A stretch of DNA of 64,000 nt from Lutimonas vermicola. GTDB lineage: Bacteria; Bacteroidota; Bacteroidia; Flavobacteriales; Flavobacteriaceae. The position numbers and the translations under genes were made by a program. Positions 52,213-59,931 of this stretch are shown piece after piece. Under the pieces are notes generated by a model. It searched no databases. It saw only the letters and a program-made list of their open reading frames with translations, and was not told where the DNA came from. Location: positions 186,001 through 250,000 of the forward strand of contig NZ_JBCDNA010000002.1 in assembly GCF_038433205.1 (NCBI RefSeq), written 5' to 3'. How positions within the stretch are numbered: position 1 is the stretch's first letter; every line of letters starts with the position of its first letter.

Positions 52213-53436
52213 TTAAGATCTTAAGCCTTTTACAACATCAAGTTTTAATATTTTTATCGTGGGATAAGACATAGCAATCAGACTGAGAATACTGATGGCA
52301 ATACCTTGAAAAACGAAAATACTCCAATCCATGCTCATTGGCATAACGGGTTCAAAATTAAAGTCCAGCATCACCTCCACTGCATCACCTGAAAATTCTA
52401 TAGGATTATACAAAAAGTAATACATAACCGGAAGGCTTATGACCACACCTGCCGCAACAGCCAGGCCGGTCAAAAAGAACAATTCCACGATTACTACAAG
52501 AGCCAGTTTTCTTTTCTGCATACCGACGGAGACCATTACAGAAAACTCTCTGATCCTCTCATTGGTCATCATCAATACGGTTCCAAATATTCCAAACGCA
52601 ATGACCATATACAGAATGGCGATCATGATTACGCCGCCTGCATTATCTGTTTCAATCATTTGTAACAACTCTTTATTCATTGCTTCCCACCCCATGACTC
52701 TATATTCATTAGTATCTATCTTATAACGTAACTTATCTTCAACAGCCTTCACGTCGTTCATGTCGTAAAGGTCAAAAACGAGTGCACTATATCGGTCATA
52801 AGCCGAAAATAGATCCTGTGCCTCTAATATGGGCAGATATACGGTGCTGCGGTTCATTTCGGGTGTCGGCAGCTTGAGAATTCCTTTAACGGGATATAAG
52901 CCTGCGGCAGTCGTTCCGTGATAGCCGGATGAAAACAACACAAGGGTATCATTAACCCCAATATCTAAAAACTGGGCAAGACCTTGTGAAAGCATGATGC
53001 TTTTGTCGTCTTGCTCAATAAATTCTCCCGATTGCAAATAAGATTTTACCTTGGTCATCTTGTCTTCCTTGTCGGGGTCTATACCCATCACGACCACACC
53101 TTTAGTGGATACTCCGGAAGAAGCGAGGGAAAACGACTCCAATCGCGGAATGATCACCTTGACCCTTTCATCTTTGGCCAATTCAAATGCCATTTCCTGA
53201 CTAAAGGTCATGGTATTGTTAATCGTCTTATCGTCCCAGTAATCCTTGTTCTGAATTTGCAGGTATCCTGAATAAGATTCAACTGCATTTTCTTTCATTT
53301 TGGCATAGGAACCCTTTTGAAAGCCACGCATAATAATTGCGAAGAACAAGGCAAACATTATTGAAGCGACCGTAATAAGGGTTCTCCGCTTATTACGCCA
53401 GATATTTCTCCAAGCTATTTTTAAGATGGTTTTCAT
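52213..53436 (-). CDS. FtsX-like ABC permease (first subunit)
   Basis: A 407-residue paralogue of the neighbouring permease: IAWRNIWRNKRRTLITVASIMFALFFAIIMRGF, a periplasmic domain (about 50-265), and C-terminal helices containing MIAILYMVIAFGIFGTVLMMTNERIREFSVMVSVG and VKGLRS at the end. Both permeases carry the same SIWR/NIWR start, so they may form a heterodimer, as in LolC/LolE. Start ATG at 53434-53436, 18 bases after the LolA-like stop. Confidence 0.9.
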   Translation of the reverse strand: MKTILKIAWRNIWRNKRRTLITVASIMFALFFAIIMRGFQKGSYAKMKENAVESYSGYLQIQNKDYWDDKTINNTMTFSQEMAFELAKDERVKVIIPRLESFSLASSGVSTKGVVVMGIDPDKEDKMTKVKSYLQSGEFIEQDDKSIMLSQGLAQFLDIGVNDTLVLFSSGYHGTTAAGLYPVKGILKLPTPEMNRSTVYLPILEAQDLFSAYDRYSALVFDLYDMNDVKAVEDKLRYKIDTNEYRVMGWEAMNKELLQMIETDNAGGVIMIAILYMVIAFGIFGTVLMMTNERIREFSVMVSVGMQKRKLALVVIVELFFLTGLAVAAGVVISLPVMYYFLYNPIEFSGDAVEVMLDFNFEPVMPMSMDWSIFVFQGIAISILSLIAMSYPTIKILKLDVVKGLRS

Positions 53437-53454
53437 TGTGTAATGAATTTGAAT

Positions 53455-54219
53455 CTATCTGATGCGCTTCATATTTTGCTGAGAAAAAAAAGATTTGTCG
53501 AGCTCAATATCGAATTTGATTTCTTTGATATATAAAACGGTCTTTTTACCTTCTTCACCAGCCGGGACAATCTCAATTCTGGAAGGGATAAGTCTTCCAT
53601 CCATCACTTTAAAGTCATATCCAAAATCACTTTTTACCAGTTCATCCTCTTCGTCGTAATATTCTGATTTAATCTGAATAAAATCATTTTTTGTAATCCA
53701 TTTATAGACTTTTGACCAGATCACCGCCGCTTCTTCTTTTGGCAACATTTCTATTTTGTAACAATCAAATCCTTCTAACCTTTCTTCAGCAAAAATACTG
53801 TGGTTATAATCAACGACAATTGAACTTTCCTTGAGTATGTCATCGTTGGTATAATCTGAACCCATCCAACCCTGAGACATCATGGATGCCGGTATTTTTA
53901 TCATTCTTCCTATCGCGGGCATCCAATTCCACATTTCTGTTTCTCTTTTCATAAAAACCTGCCCCTTATCACGCGCAGGTGCTGTAATATAGGTCATGGA
54001 GTAATCCAGTCCGTTGGCCCAGCTTTTCATTGAAATATTCCGTTTCCAGGAAGGTCGTACTATTTCCATTTCCAAAACTGATTGGTTGGTCTTCCCCCTT
54101 ACTTTTTCATCAGCTTTCCGGATTATTTGTTCAGCTGTAAGTTGCTCTTGAGAAAAAATTGAATGTTGAATGGAAATAATACTGATGATCAGTGTAAAAG
54201 AAAGTGTTTTAAATTTCAT
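53455..54219 (-). CDS. Outer-membrane lipoprotein-sorting-like periplasmic carrier (LolA-like)
   Basis: A 254-residue exported protein: signal peptide MKFKTLSFTLIISIISIQHSIFSQ, then LTAEQIIRKADEKVRGKTNQSVLEMEIVRP, RDKGQVFMKRETEMWNWMPAIGRMIKIPASMMSQGWMGSDYTNDDIL and a C-terminal beta-region. This matches the LolA_like family (PF17131 as I recall), which is distinct from classical LolA. It is the first gene of the operon with two FtsX-type permeases, an ATPase and a barrel. It probably shuttles a lipid or lipoprotein across the periplasm. Confidence 0.85.
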   Translation of the reverse strand: MKFKTLSFTLIISIISIQHSIFSQEQLTAEQIIRKADEKVRGKTNQSVLEMEIVRPSWKRNISMKSWANGLDYSMTYITAPARDKGQVFMKRETEMWNWMPAIGRMIKIPASMMSQGWMGSDYTNDDILKESSIVVDYNHSIFAEERLEGFDCYKIEMLPKEEAAVIWSKVYKWITKNDFIQIKSEYYDEEDELVKSDFGYDFKVMDGRLIPSRIEIVPAGEEGKKTVLYIKEIKFDIELDKSFFSQQNMKRIR

Positions 54220-54316
54220 AACATTTCCCTTGAAAGAATGAAATATAAAAATAAGGTTTTAAGTCAATAATTCCTAGCAAATCATAGGATATAACCGGGT
54301 CAAACAGAATATATGC

Positions 54317-54387
54317 GAGGCGATCGCAGGTCATCGCCTCATCTCTCATCGCCTCGGAGGTGAGGTGCTCACCTCCGAGGCGATGAG
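54317..54387. repeat. GC-rich tandem palindromes (REP-like element)
   Basis: Two hairpins in one gap. The first has arms GAGGCGAT (54317-54324) and ATCGCCTC (54333-54340), with an 8-base centre. The second is a near-perfect 20-base arm pair (54345-54364 and 54368-54387) around GTG; the outer bases fit ATCGCCTC/GAGGCGAT cores. The core occurs four times, and the GC content is far above the surroundings. There is no T-run, so it does not look like an ordinary terminator. It lies between the esterase stop and the LolA-like gene, both on the minus strand. Confidence 0.75.
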
Positions 54388-54396
54388 GACAAAAAA

Positions 54397-55272
54397 TTAA
54401 TATTGATGAAAGGCCATCGACACAAATTCAAGCACTTTGGGAAGTGATTCGCGCCAATAAGTCCAGTTGTGAGTTCCGTTGCGAACCCTGTATTCATGAG
54501 GGATTTTATTTTTACTCATTGATATGTGAATCAAACTGTTTCCTTCGAAAAGAAAATCGTCATCACCGCAATCAATATACCATCTTACAGAAGACAGGTC
54601 GTCAGTTGAAGAATTGTCGACCAAAAAAACAGGGTTATGCTTTTCCCAATAATCTTTTATTTGTACATCCGAATAACTCATTTCATTATTTCTGCTTAGG
54701 TATTCTTTAAGGCTTTCAATTGTCGGAAACCCGGTAAAAGCACTGAGCGGCGCCGATGATGAAAAAAGTTCAGGATGGTGCAAAGCATAGATAAAAGAGG
54801 CTCCGCCTCCGGAAGACAGACCCGAAACAGCCCGGTAACGCTTTTCACCCTTAATTCGATATTTTTTTTCGACATAAGGCATGAATTCTTCAAAAAAGAA
54901 ATCTTCATAATTCCAGTCTCCGTCAATCGTATTGTAAAAGCCCCGTTTAACGGCACTCGCATCAGGCATAACTATAATCATTGATGTAGCTTTAGCGTCT
55001 TTAATGGCCTGATCAGCTATGTGTAATACTTCTCCAAATTGAATCCATCCTGTTTGATCGTCACCTCCACCGTGAAGCAAATAAAGCACCGGATAACTTC
55101 TGGATGATTCGTCATAATCAGGAGGAAGATAAATAGCATATTTCCGTTCGCTTTTTAGAATGCTGCTGTTCATGCTCAGGTTGTCATAGACCTTCCCATG
55201 CTGTCCGAAAAGCCAGTTCGTAGCGAAGGCCAACAACAAAAAAGTTAACGTAAGGATCCTTTTTCTTATCAT
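54397..55272 (-). CDS. Exported esterase (CE1/esterase D-like alpha/beta hydrolase)
   Basis: A 291-residue protein with a signal peptide (MIRKRILTLTFLLLAFATNWLFGQ) and an alpha/beta hydrolase fold. Oxyanion region LYLLHGGGDDQTGW, nucleophile in VSGLSSGGGAS (GxSxG), an Asp in YIDCGDDDFLFEGN and His in GTHNWTYW complete the triad. Relatives are feruloyl, acetyl-xylan or trehalose mycolyl-like esterases; the substrate is not defined. The frame also offers TTG at 55285, but the ATG at 55270-55272 is better for the signal peptide. Confidence 0.85.
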   Translation of the reverse strand: MIRKRILTLTFLLLAFATNWLFGQHGKVYDNLSMNSSILKSERKYAIYLPPDYDESSRSYPVLYLLHGGGDDQTGWIQFGEVLHIADQAIKDAKATSMIIVMPDASAVKRGFYNTIDGDWNYEDFFFEEFMPYVEKKYRIKGEKRYRAVSGLSSGGGASFIYALHHPELFSSSAPLSAFTGFPTIESLKEYLSRNNEMSYSDVQIKDYWEKHNPVFLVDNSSTDDLSSVRWYIDCGDDDFLFEGNSLIHISMSKNKIPHEYRVRNGTHNWTYWRESLPKVLEFVSMAFHQY

Positions 55273-55307
55273 ATCTATTCTATGCAAATACTACTTGTTT
55301 TATCCAT

Positions 55308-56819
55308 TTAATCAGAATTGCTTACAAAAGCGACTTTTTTACTGTCAGGTGACCAACTAGGCACATTAATGGTGCCCTGGCCTCCATATACATAGCTTAT
55401 GATTTTTGGCTTTCCGCCTTCTACAGACATCATCCTAAGATACACATGCTTGTAAAAAGGGTGATCTCCCGACTCAACATCTGTCCCAAAAGACAGAAAT
55501 ACTATTTTTTTTCCATCAGGGGAAATATGTGGAAACCAGTCATTTAATTCGTCAAAAGTGAGCTGTTCAACTTCGCTGCCATTTGGCTTCATCCTGTAAA
55601 GCTGCATCACTCCGCTGCGATTTGAATTGAAGTATATATACTTTCCCTGAGGATCATATTCCGGCCCGTCATCCAGTCCCGGGGTGTTTGTCAATTGTGT
55701 TTCAATGCCTGATTCAATATTCACACTGTAGATATCGTATTGACCTTTTCGATTTCCGGTAAAAACCAATTCTTTGGCATCTGTTGACCATCCGTGAAGA
55801 TAGGAAGCCCCCAATCCCTTTTTTGTGACGCGCCTGGGCTCATCGCTCCCTTCCACAGGCAATGTATAAATCGCAGAGTCACCATCATCAGCATCGTCAT
55901 GGTGGCTGATTGCCAATTGCTTTCCATCAAATGACAATACATGATCGTTATTGTTTCGATCAGCAAATCCTGTATTGGTCATTGTTGTTTGCTGGCTTTT
56001 CAGGTCGTATCGATACAAATAACCATTAGAATTATAGATCAATGCGTTTCCATCAATTGTCCAATTTGGCGCTTGCAAGGAATGTTTTGAAGAAAATAGA
56101 ATTTTTCTTTCCAGGCTTTCAACATCAAGGATTTCCATATTGCTTCCTAAATAATCCTGATAGCGCTCACCGGATTCAACAAAAGGTTTAATGATCCTCA
56201 CATTGCTGAAGATCGCCTTTTCAACAACTTCAGGGTTATGTGAACATACATAAAGCCCTACGAAAATCTCATTGTTTAAGCCGGCATCATCAAGCGTCAC
56301 TTTGACCAAAGGCTCTCCCATTTTAGCTGTACCCATGATAAAGGTATTTCCTTTTCTTTCGAGCTGAATCACGTCGGGTGATTCATCAACCGAAGTCAAC
56401 TCTTCCGTTTCACCGCCTCTTTGTTTTCTGTATTGCAGTGCAACCAGCCCGTCACCATGAATGGCGGCACTTACATGTTCTGAATCAGAATGAAAATTGT
56501 TTCTCGCCATCCATCCCAGTTTTCTATGGGGATCGACTCCGTTTCCAACAAATTTCACATTGGCTCTCAGGATAAAATCTCCCTGTATACTATTCCATAG
56601 AAAATGAAACTGATCATCTGCAAACCAAATATTTTTACCTGAACCTTCAATCAGGTATTCCTGATCAATATTGTGATAAGATACGTTTCCGGGATGCTTT
56701 ACCGATCCAATATCGCTATGGTTATAAAAGATACCCGTCGAATCAGTTTGGCTCATTACTTTTGTATTACAGCTCATTAAAAATAGTAAAATTAAGCACC
56801 TCAAAAGATTTTTTTTCAT
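55308..56819 (-). CDS. TolB-like beta-propeller lipoprotein with N-terminal sandwich domain
   Basis: A 503-residue lipoprotein: signal peptide with lipobox LFLMSC (Cys17). Residues about 35-215 look like a lectin/glucanase-like sandwich (WNSIQGDFILRANVKFVG, VALQYRKQRGGE), then six WD40-like beta-propeller blades similar to TolB (APNWTIDGNALIYNSNG, WSTDAKELVFTGNRKGQYDIYSV, PEYDPQGKYIYFNSNRSGVMQLY, PHISPDGKKIVFLSFG, PSWSPDSKKVAFVSNSD). It may bind a glycan or peptide at the surface. Function not established. Confidence 0.8.
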   Translation of the reverse strand: MKKNLLRCLILLFLMSCNTKVMSQTDSTGIFYNHSDIGSVKHPGNVSYHNIDQEYLIEGSGKNIWFADDQFHFLWNSIQGDFILRANVKFVGNGVDPHRKLGWMARNNFHSDSEHVSAAIHGDGLVALQYRKQRGGETEELTSVDESPDVIQLERKGNTFIMGTAKMGEPLVKVTLDDAGLNNEIFVGLYVCSHNPEVVEKAIFSNVRIIKPFVESGERYQDYLGSNMEILDVESLERKILFSSKHSLQAPNWTIDGNALIYNSNGYLYRYDLKSQQTTMTNTGFADRNNNDHVLSFDGKQLAISHHDDADDGDSAIYTLPVEGSDEPRRVTKKGLGASYLHGWSTDAKELVFTGNRKGQYDIYSVNIESGIETQLTNTPGLDDGPEYDPQGKYIYFNSNRSGVMQLYRMKPNGSEVEQLTFDELNDWFPHISPDGKKIVFLSFGTDVESGDHPFYKHVYLRMMSVEGGKPKIISYVYGGQGTINVPSWSPDSKKVAFVSNSD

Positions 56820-56905
56820 AACTAAAAAGCTTTAAAAAATGGCATACTCAACTGCCATCTAAATAATTTTAGATAAAAGTAGGACAAAATACAGGATCGG
56901 TGAAA

Positions 56906-57607
56906 TCAATTCAATAAAACAGCATCCTCCACAATAACAGGATAAACATAACCTGCGCCAAATTCCCTGTCTATGGCCAGAATACCTTCAAAAGTAACAG
57001 TATCACCTACCTTCACTACATCCTTTGTTGTAAATGTCAGGTCAGATCTTTTTTCTCCCCTGGTCCCATCCATCAGGTGTACCCAGTTTCGGTCCATAAT
57101 GTCCATATTTACTTTAACAACCTGGCCTCGTACTTTAACGGTTTGCCCATTAAACTCTTTGGAATTATTGTATAATTCACTAATACTGTGGCCATCGGCC
57201 GGCGGACTGATTTTTATACTATCGAGCAACTTATTAATCCCTTCCTTTTTTTTACTGATCATCTCTGTCTTTTTTGAATCATAGTCAATGGGATTCTTAC
57301 TAATACGATCCACAAAAAAGATACGATCAAAAACCTTGTTTAATTCCTTGCTTTCAAAATTTTTCATCTCCATGGCCCCTGTGAAATAAATCTTTTCTCC
57401 TTCCTTGACCTCTGACTTCGAAACAGCCATCCAATACTCCTTACCGGATTCCTGTACAAATAAATATGTATAATCGCTGGTTTGCTGTACCTCCTTGACC
57501 ACAACTTCATTTTGAGCAATTTCTTTCTTTAGGGGTGCATAATCCTTTTTTTTAGTTTCACATGACATCAGTAATGTGATACAAAATAGTAACAACGTGA
57601 TTCTCAT
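56906..57607 (-). CDS. OB-fold lipoprotein of unknown function
   Basis: A 233-residue lipoprotein with lipobox LLMSC (Cys16). A first domain (about 35-95) contains YLFVQESGKEYWMAVSKSEVKEGEKIYFTG, then a linker and a C-terminal OB-fold-like region FNGQTVKVRGQVVKVNMDIMDRNWVHLMDGT...TVTFEGILAIDRE. The OB pattern often binds nucleic acid or metal ligands, but no catalytic motif can be seen. It is likely anchored in the outer or inner membrane, facing the periplasm. Function is unknown. Confidence 0.65.
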   Translation of the reverse strand: MRITLLLFCITLLMSCETKKKDYAPLKKEIAQNEVVVKEVQQTSDYTYLFVQESGKEYWMAVSKSEVKEGEKIYFTGAMEMKNFESKELNKVFDRIFFVDRISKNPIDYDSKKTEMISKKKEGINKLLDSIKISPPADGHSISELYNNSKEFNGQTVKVRGQVVKVNMDIMDRNWVHLMDGTRGEKRSDLTFTTKDVVKVGDTVTFEGILAIDREFGAGYVYPVIVEDAVLLN

Positions 57608-57631
57608 TTCAATTTAATTTAATTTATTTGG

Positions 57632-58273
57632 TTATTTCTTTATAAAGCGACAAAATACGTAATTCTGTACTGTATTTGCTGGTGTTTTATGAATAGATTC
57701 AAAATTTTCTACCAGTCTGTACCCTCTTGAAAAAAGCCTTGATAATCCTGAACTGTCGTATTGACGTATTGGAAGACCACTGCATTTCTCAGGGCCCGTT
57801 TTAGAAAATGTTCCAACAATCAAATTACCACCCGTTACCAAACACTTTCCTACTTTTTCCCTGTATAATTTCAATTCCGCATCACTGGTTAAAAAGTGGA
57901 GGCAGGCTCGATCATGCCATAAATCAAAAACAGCATTCGTCTGAAGGTTTGTTACATCCGAACAGATCCAGTTTACTTTTTCGGCTAATTTTCCAAGCCT
58001 AACTTTTGCCTTTTCAAGGGCCCTTTGGGATATATCAAGAACCGTGATATTCTCATATCCTTGGTTTAACAGATGATCCACGAGTAAACTATCTCCACCT
58101 CCAACGTCAATAATCCTGCTTTTTTTGGAGATTTGTGATCCGGCAATCAATCTAAGTGAGCTTGCAGGGTTTGGCTGATACCAACCAGATTCGATCAACG
58201 ATCTGTTCTGATAGACACTTTCCCAATATTCCTTGCTGTTTTCCGGGCTGCGTGAAGTTTTTGAATCGATCAT
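57632..58273 (-). CDS. Class I SAM-dependent methyltransferase
   Basis: A 213-residue cytoplasmic methyltransferase. N-terminal YWESVYQNRSLIESGWYQPNP; motif I RIIDVGGGDSLLVDHLLNQG, acidic ITVLDISQRALEKAK, motif IV WICSDVTNL...FDLWHDRACLHFL. It belongs to the small methyltransferase group seen with thiopurine or metalloid substrates, but the substrate is not assigned. The frame continues upstream to 58339, overlapping the repeat protein; the ATG at 58271-58273 fits the spacing. Confidence 0.8.
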   Translation of the reverse strand: MIDSKTSRSPENSKEYWESVYQNRSLIESGWYQPNPASSLRLIAGSQISKKSRIIDVGGGDSLLVDHLLNQGYENITVLDISQRALEKAKVRLGKLAEKVNWICSDVTNLQTNAVFDLWHDRACLHFLTSDAELKLYREKVGKCLVTGGNLIVGTFSKTGPEKCSGLPIRQYDSSGLSRLFSRGYRLVENFESIHKTPANTVQNYVFCRFIKK

Positions 58274-58289
58274 AACTTTATCTCTTAAC

Positions 58290-58868
58290 TTATTGAATCT
58301 GAGGCAAAGCCACCACATGGGCAAGCACTTGAATTTCATTCATTGTCATTTCGAGCCTTTTATCGTACATTTTTACCCCTTTTACATCATTGAGTTTTCC
58401 TTGCTGGGAAATGGCTTTAACACCGTAAAAAGATCCATCCTTTTCAACAGCTTTGATATGAATTATATACCCTGATTTACGAACTCCCCGTACTTCCAAT
58501 AAGTCTCCGTTATTCGCAATGGCAGCTAACTTATAGATCTTTCCCTTCTCAGCAATGGCTGCGACGGGTTTGTATTGCTCTTCGCTCACCAAAACCTTCA
58601 CCGGCAGTATTTCCGTGCCAACAAAGGCCTTGACATCCATAATGTATTTCTGGCTTGAATCTTCCATTGCCTTGACATCATAACGGTTTCCTCCAGCATC
58701 CAAGGCTTTGACATCCATGGTATAGCCCTCAGGGTGCATCGCTTTGACATGCCATATAACCCGACGGTTATTCTCAGGTTCCTCATAAGAATCATGATTC
58801 TGCCCGATAACTGCAAGGCAGGGAGCCATCATTAACCATAAAAACCAAATTTTACTATCCATGTGCAT
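58290..58868 (-). CDS. Exported protein of eleven 12-residue VKA-type repeats
   Basis: A 192-residue protein with a signal peptide (IWFLWLMMAPCLAVIGQ). Residues 39-165 form about eleven tandem units of roughly 12 residues, each starting near x-V-K-A followed by a Gly-rich turn (WHVKA, MDVKA, YDVKA, MDVKA, LPVKV, KPVAA, YKLAA, LEVRG, IHIKA, YGVKA, NDVKG). The pattern predicts a regular beta-arrangement, like a solenoid or hairpin stack. I think it belongs to an uncharacterised Bacteroidetes DUF family, but I cannot confirm the name. An exact -7 box lies 23 bases upstream. Confidence 0.7.
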   Translation of the reverse strand: MHMDSKIWFLWLMMAPCLAVIGQNHDSYEEPENNRRVIWHVKAMHPEGYTMDVKALDAGGNRYDVKAMEDSSQKYIMDVKAFVGTEILPVKVLVSEEQYKPVAAIAEKGKIYKLAAIANNGDLLEVRGVRKSGYIIHIKAVEKDGSFYGVKAISQQGKLNDVKGVKMYDKRLEMTMNEIQVLAHVVALPQIQ

Positions 58869-58891
58869 ACTAACCCATTCAATAAAGAAGA

Positions 58892-58899
58892 CAAATGTA
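58892..58899 (-). promoter_or_regulatory. Predicted -7 box for the VKA-repeat gene
   Basis: Minus strand TACATTTG, an exact TAnnTTTG match, with 23 bases before the ATG at 58866-58868. Confidence 0.45.
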
Positions 58900-59037
58900 G
58901 TAATAGCAAATCATATCAACTATGATTTTGATTAGCTTTTACAGCATTTTTGACCAAATCAAAAGATATTTTGAAAACAAAAAACTTCAATATAATTTGA
59001 AGTTTTTCACTCATTGAATAAAAGTTATTTTAATATT

Positions 59038-59673
59038 TTAATGACGATTGACTATATAATCATTATTAGAATCTTCGCCTTCTTTATGATACCTTTTCCT
59101 GAGAATTTTTATATCAGTGTTTCTCTCCCCGGTTTCAATGTAGCTCTTATAAGATAACAGACTGTCAAAATTGGCCCTTTTTAATTTCCTTTTAAACAAA
59201 TTTGTCAAAAAGCCATTATTCAACTTATAGAACGTTTTACTAAACAAAACCGTTCTTCCTCTATGATCTAACCTGACACCATAGGTAACATGCATTTTTT
59301 TAGTTGGGAAGTTTTCAGATTCATAGACTTCGTAAGTATAATAGACCCCATCTATGTATTTAATTATGCGTTCCTTATTGATGATATTATTTATCCCGTC
59401 AGGGATCTGAACTTCTCTTTCGGCTCCAAGACTTGCTTTCTCTTCAGTTCCATTAATTGCCATTGACTCGTCAATGGTCGTATGAAAACCACTCACATTT
59501 CCAAAGGATAACAGCGCATTCCAAACCGCTTCATGGGAACTATGAACAATCACCTCATTCTCCAAAACCTCCATTTTTTTGCCATCTATGATTTGCTGAG
59601 CCGATAGCTGGTTGACCAACAACGTAGCTGTCACAATTAATAGGTGGATTCTGATTGTAATTATACTTTTCAT
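59038..59673 (-). CDS. Exported SRPBCC-fold protein
   Basis: A 211-residue protein with a signal peptide (MKSIITIRIHLLIVTATLLVNQLSAQQ) followed by a START/polyketide-cyclase-like domain: VIVHSSHEAVWNALLSFGNVSGFHTTIDESMAING is the usual opening of SRPBCC folds, followed by EREVQIPDGI and YTYEVYESENFPTKKMHVTYGVRL. It probably binds a hydrophobic ligand. The frame offers an upstream start at 59703; the ATG at 59671-59673 gives a proper signal peptide. The gap upstream contains a TCCTAT/ATAGGA dyad. Confidence 0.75.
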   Translation of the reverse strand: MKSIITIRIHLLIVTATLLVNQLSAQQIIDGKKMEVLENEVIVHSSHEAVWNALLSFGNVSGFHTTIDESMAINGTEEKASLGAEREVQIPDGINNIINKERIIKYIDGVYYTYEVYESENFPTKKMHVTYGVRLDHRGRTVLFSKTFYKLNNGFLTNLFKRKLKRANFDSLLSYKSYIETGERNTDIKILRKRYHKEGEDSNNDYIVNRH

Positions 59674-59855
59674 CGTTCCATATTTAGGGGCATCATGAAA
59701 CAAATTTCTTGTTTTATTCGCTAGACACTTTTATTATTTAGGCCAATTGATTGACCGTTTAATTCATTCTGCAGCCTGATGGTGAACTACCAAACTCACT
59801 CCTAAAACTTCTGGAGATTTATGTTCTAAAATCTTATCGCATTGTCATTCTTATA

Positions 59856-59872
59856 TCCTATATACAATAGGA
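59856..59872. promoter_or_regulatory. TCCTAT-ATACA-ATAGGA dyad
   Basis: A perfect 6-5-6 inverted repeat 183 bases upstream of the SRPBCC start and 60 bases from the sulfatase stop. It shares TCCTA/TAGGA half-sites with the candidate Rrf2 operator at 37407-37425 but with a 7-base centre between them, so a shared regulator is possible but not established. Confidence 0.3.
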
Positions 59873-59897
59873 CGATTAAAACCTTAAAACATTACAC

Positions 59898-59924
59898 TTT
59901 TTATTGGGATTATTCTAATAAAAA
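59898..59924. terminator. AT-rich hairpin after the sulfatase gene
   Basis: TTTTTATT and AATAAAAA (8-base arms) flank an 11-base centre, just downstream of the sulfatase stop on the minus strand. It has many T or A bases, so it might act as a weak intrinsic terminator; stability would be low. Confidence 0.3.
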
Positions 59925-59931
59925 CGAAGAT

